From Bacteriovoracaceae bacterium (GTDB taxonomy: Bacteria > Bdellovibrionota > UBA1018): DNA of 7,741 bases. Position numbers and translations under genes: made by a program. The DNA lies in assembly GCA_023250795.1 (NCBI GenBank), contig JAHFAB010000077.1, forward strand, positions 1 through 7,741, in the 5' to 3' direction. A model generated the notes under the pieces. It saw only the letters and a program-made list of their open reading frames with translations. It did not search any database and had not been told where the DNA came from. Below are positions 6,692-7,741 of this stretch, one piece after another (position 1 is the stretch's first letter; each line of letters opens with the position of its first letter).

Positions 6692-6833
6692 ACATGATGT
6701 ATTTTTCAGAACGCCTTCTGGTTTTGGATGCTTAAACTGAAAGCCGAGTTTCATTGCTTTTTTTGAGTAAACATTGTGACAGTGTATTAAAATATCAGAG
6801 ACTTATCCAAGTAAAATTTTTAACATGAGAGGA

Positions 6834-6874
6834 GGTGTCGGCAACCAGCAGCGTGCCCGCTGTCTACCGACACC
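6834..6874 (-). repeat. REP-like hairpin upstream of the RAYT gene
   Basis: Outer arms GGTGTCGG (6834-6841) and CCGACACC (6867-6874) are a perfect 8-bp inverted repeat. Inside them is a second stem, CAGCG (6849-6853) and CGCTG (6858-6862), with a TGCC loop. Read on the minus strand, GTAG (6867-6864) stands directly before the small palindrome. REP sequences mobilised by RAYT proteins typically have a GTAG or similar tetranucleotide 5' of an imperfect hairpin, and they often flank the RAYT gene. The stem is GC-rich in an AT-rich spacer. Only one copy lies in this window, so repetition cannot be shown here. Confidence 0.55.
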
Positions 6875-6910
6875 AAAGCCAGTAACATTTTGCACGTGAA
6901 TTTTGAATTG

Positions 6911-6943
6911 AAACAAAGAGGATCAAAGTGATCCTCTTTGTTT
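6911..6943. terminator. Strong intrinsic terminator, possibly bidirectional
   Basis: A perfect 15-bp inverted repeat (AAACAAAGAGGATCA and its complement) around a 3-nt AAG loop. The right arm ends in TTTGTTTCT and the left begins AAACAAAG, so both directions give a T-rich tail. It lies 220 nt after the stop at 6691 and 82 nt before the RAYT start. It would shield the RAYT gene from upstream transcription and end any transcript covering the REP-like hairpin. Confidence 0.8.
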
Positions 6944-7024
6944 CTAAGTTTATCTTTCAATAATACCATTGCCCCTCTATTTTTATTGCATTTTTATATT
7001 TTTTATTCTAAACGTCTAATTTAT

Positions 7025-7588
7025 ATGAAGCAGGCGTCTTTTTTACCTAAGCTGAGAATGGATCATGGAGGGAGTCTTAGAAATGGTAAGCGTAAAGAGG
7101 CACGTCCTTTTAGTCATAAGCATGCTATCCATCTTGTTTTGCGTTCAGAGAAGGCACGTGGAAGTTGGTCTTTGCTCACACTATCAAATGAAAGTCTTGT
7201 TCAGAAGCTTTTATATAAATTTGCAGAAAAGTACCAGATTCGCATCTATCGTTTTGTCAATGTGGGCAATCATTTGCATTTGTTAATAAAAACACAAGCA
7301 AGGCAATACACAGTCGCCCAAAAAAATTTCCAAAACTTTTTGAGGTGTTTTGCCGGGGCGGTGGCCTTTTGGGTGACTGGCGCTAAAAAAGCATCACCTA
7401 AAGGAGGATTTTGGGAAAAACTGGTATATTCGAGGATGGTCATTTGGGGGAAGCAGTTTAAGAGTATTTCAGATTATTTTACAAAAAACTTTTTTGAGTC
7501 CAAGGGACTTTGGGCTGGTAAAGAAGACGGATGGTTGACGCCTTGGCTGCTATCATTAATTGAAGCTGGGGTGGGGCCACCTGGGTAA
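7025..7588 (+). CDS. REP-associated tyrosine transposase (RAYT, Y1_Tnp family)
   Basis: A 187-residue protein of the IS200/IS605-like Y1 single-strand DNA transposase superfamily. The opening MKQASF..., then HGGSLRNGKRKEARP (14-28), matches the N-terminus I associate with chromosomal RAYT proteins. The HUH metal site is H83-L-H85 in VGNHLHLLIK. The FQNFLRCFAGAVAFWVTGA region (102-120) and the YFTKNFFE segment near 151 follow the family; Tyr151 is the best candidate for the catalytic tyrosine. I chose ATG at 7025 because family similarity begins there; the frame is open up to 6938 but the extra N-terminal residues are hydrophobic and overlap the terminator. No strong ribosome binding site precedes 7025; the ATG at 7058 is another possibility. 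There are no flanking IS ends or tnpB, so it is a single-copy type rather than an IS. Its likely substrate is the REP-like hairpin at 6834-6874. Confidence 0.85.
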   Translation: MKQASFLPKLRMDHGGSLRNGKRKEARPFSHKHAIHLVLRSEKARGSWSLLTLSNESLVQKLLYKFAEKYQIRIYRFVNVGNHLHLLIKTQARQYTVAQKNFQNFLRCFAGAVAFWVTGAKKASPKGGFWEKLVYSRMVIWGKQFKSISDYFTKNFFESKGLWAGKEDGWLTPWLLSLIEAGVGPPG

Positions 7589-7593
7589 GGGAT

Positions 7594-7741
7594 TTACTTG
7601 GGGACTTCTGGCGCAATGTCTTCCTGGATATCGTCACTATAATCAAAACTTCTTGTAGGCTGTTTTCGAAGTTCATTCTGAAGAAGCCGTAGTGCATTTT
7701 CCTTTCTTAAAACAGTCCAATCTTCAATTTTATGTCGTTTT
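7594..7741 (-). CDS. C-terminal 48 codons of an unidentified gene (cut by window edge)
   Basis: A minus-strand frame enters from the right edge and ends with TAA at 7596-7594. The 48 residues (for example KRHKIEDWTVLRKENALRLL) have normal amino-acid composition: a basic, probably helical start, then an acidic tail (SFDYSDDIQEDIAPEVPK). This is more protein-like than the other frames here. The gene converges on the RAYT gene with a 5-nt gap, as the DTW and small membrane protein genes do. No family is recognisable. Confidence 0.6.
   Translation of the reverse strand, partial: KRHKIEDWTVLRKENALRLLQNELRKQPTRSFDYSDDIQEDIAPEVPK

Larger units (their letters stand above)
6692..7024. other. 333-bp intergenic region with two hairpins
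   Basis: Between the exported protein gene and the RAYT gene there is no credible coding frame. It contains, in order: a weak 5-bp hairpin (CAGAA/TTCTG, 6707-6720) close to the upstream stop; a possible promoter TTGAGT (6763-6768) with TATTAA (6785-6790), 16 nt apart; the REP-like hairpin at 6834-6874; the strong terminator hairpin at 6911-6943; and an AT-rich stretch before the RAYT start in which no clear promoter could be chosen. Confidence 0.6.

Noticed and set aside
6707..6720. Weak hairpin CAGAA/TTCTG followed by GTTTT as a terminator for the exported protein gene
   Set aside because: A 5-bp stem with a short T-run is too weak to call; the strong terminator at 6911-6943 is better.
6825..6899. 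24-codon plus-strand frame starting at ATG 6825 through the REP-like hairpin
   Set aside because: No ribosome binding site precedes it, and its sequence is dictated by the hairpin.
6938..7024. Upstream extension of the RAYT gene to the ATG at 6938
   Set aside because: The extra 29 residues are hydrophobic, lie partly within the terminator stem and are unlike the family N-terminus.
7632..7690. GTAG tetranucleotides downstream of the RAYT gene as a second REP
   Set aside because: They lie in the convergent coding frame and have no adjacent palindrome.

Overview
The window is AT-rich (about 40% GC by eye) and gram-negative in style. Lipobox and Sec signal peptides, a c-di-GMP HD-GYP protein, a pilin-type C-terminal domain and a REP-associated tyrosine transposase (RAYT) of the 'HGG..R.GKRK..RP' type together suggest a Bdellovibrionota or other delta-like predatory or environmental bacterium. 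That placement is an inference; no rRNA or other marker gene is present.

Layout. Positions 1-1450 (minus strand) hold a lipoprotein with three delta-60-type repeats and a long Pro/Thr-rich stalk. It is followed 14 nt downstream by the start of a single-pass membrane protein that runs off the left edge. A 150-bp divergent spacer with a 12-bp palindrome separates these from an unconventional HD-GYP protein (1604-3037, plus). A 267-bp spacer follows, dominated by a very long near-perfect inverted repeat (3049-3186) and a second short dyad. Next come overlapping radC and DTW-domain tRNA-modification genes (3305-4623). A small Met/Gln-rich membrane protein faces them on the minus strand (4630-4914). 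A divergent spacer with a recognisable promoter on each side leads to a 502-residue exported protein (5183-6691).

The 333-bp gap at 6692-7024 holds a hairpin shaped like a REP element (GTAG next to a small palindrome) and a strong intrinsic terminator. It is followed by a RAYT gene (7025-7588). A convergent gene on the minus strand enters from the right edge (C-terminal 48 codons, stop at 7594).

The genes do not form one pathway. The most notable points are: (i) the exported 502-residue protein ends in what reads as a type IV pilin globular domain without the pilin N-terminal helix; (ii) a RAYT lies next to a REP-like hairpin; (iii) the 138-bp hairpin at 3049-3186 may be a MITE; (iv) the HD-GYP protein has a degenerate receiver domain (Asp to Asn) and a GFP variant of the GYP motif. 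I found no tRNA, rRNA, CRISPR array or complete insertion sequence.
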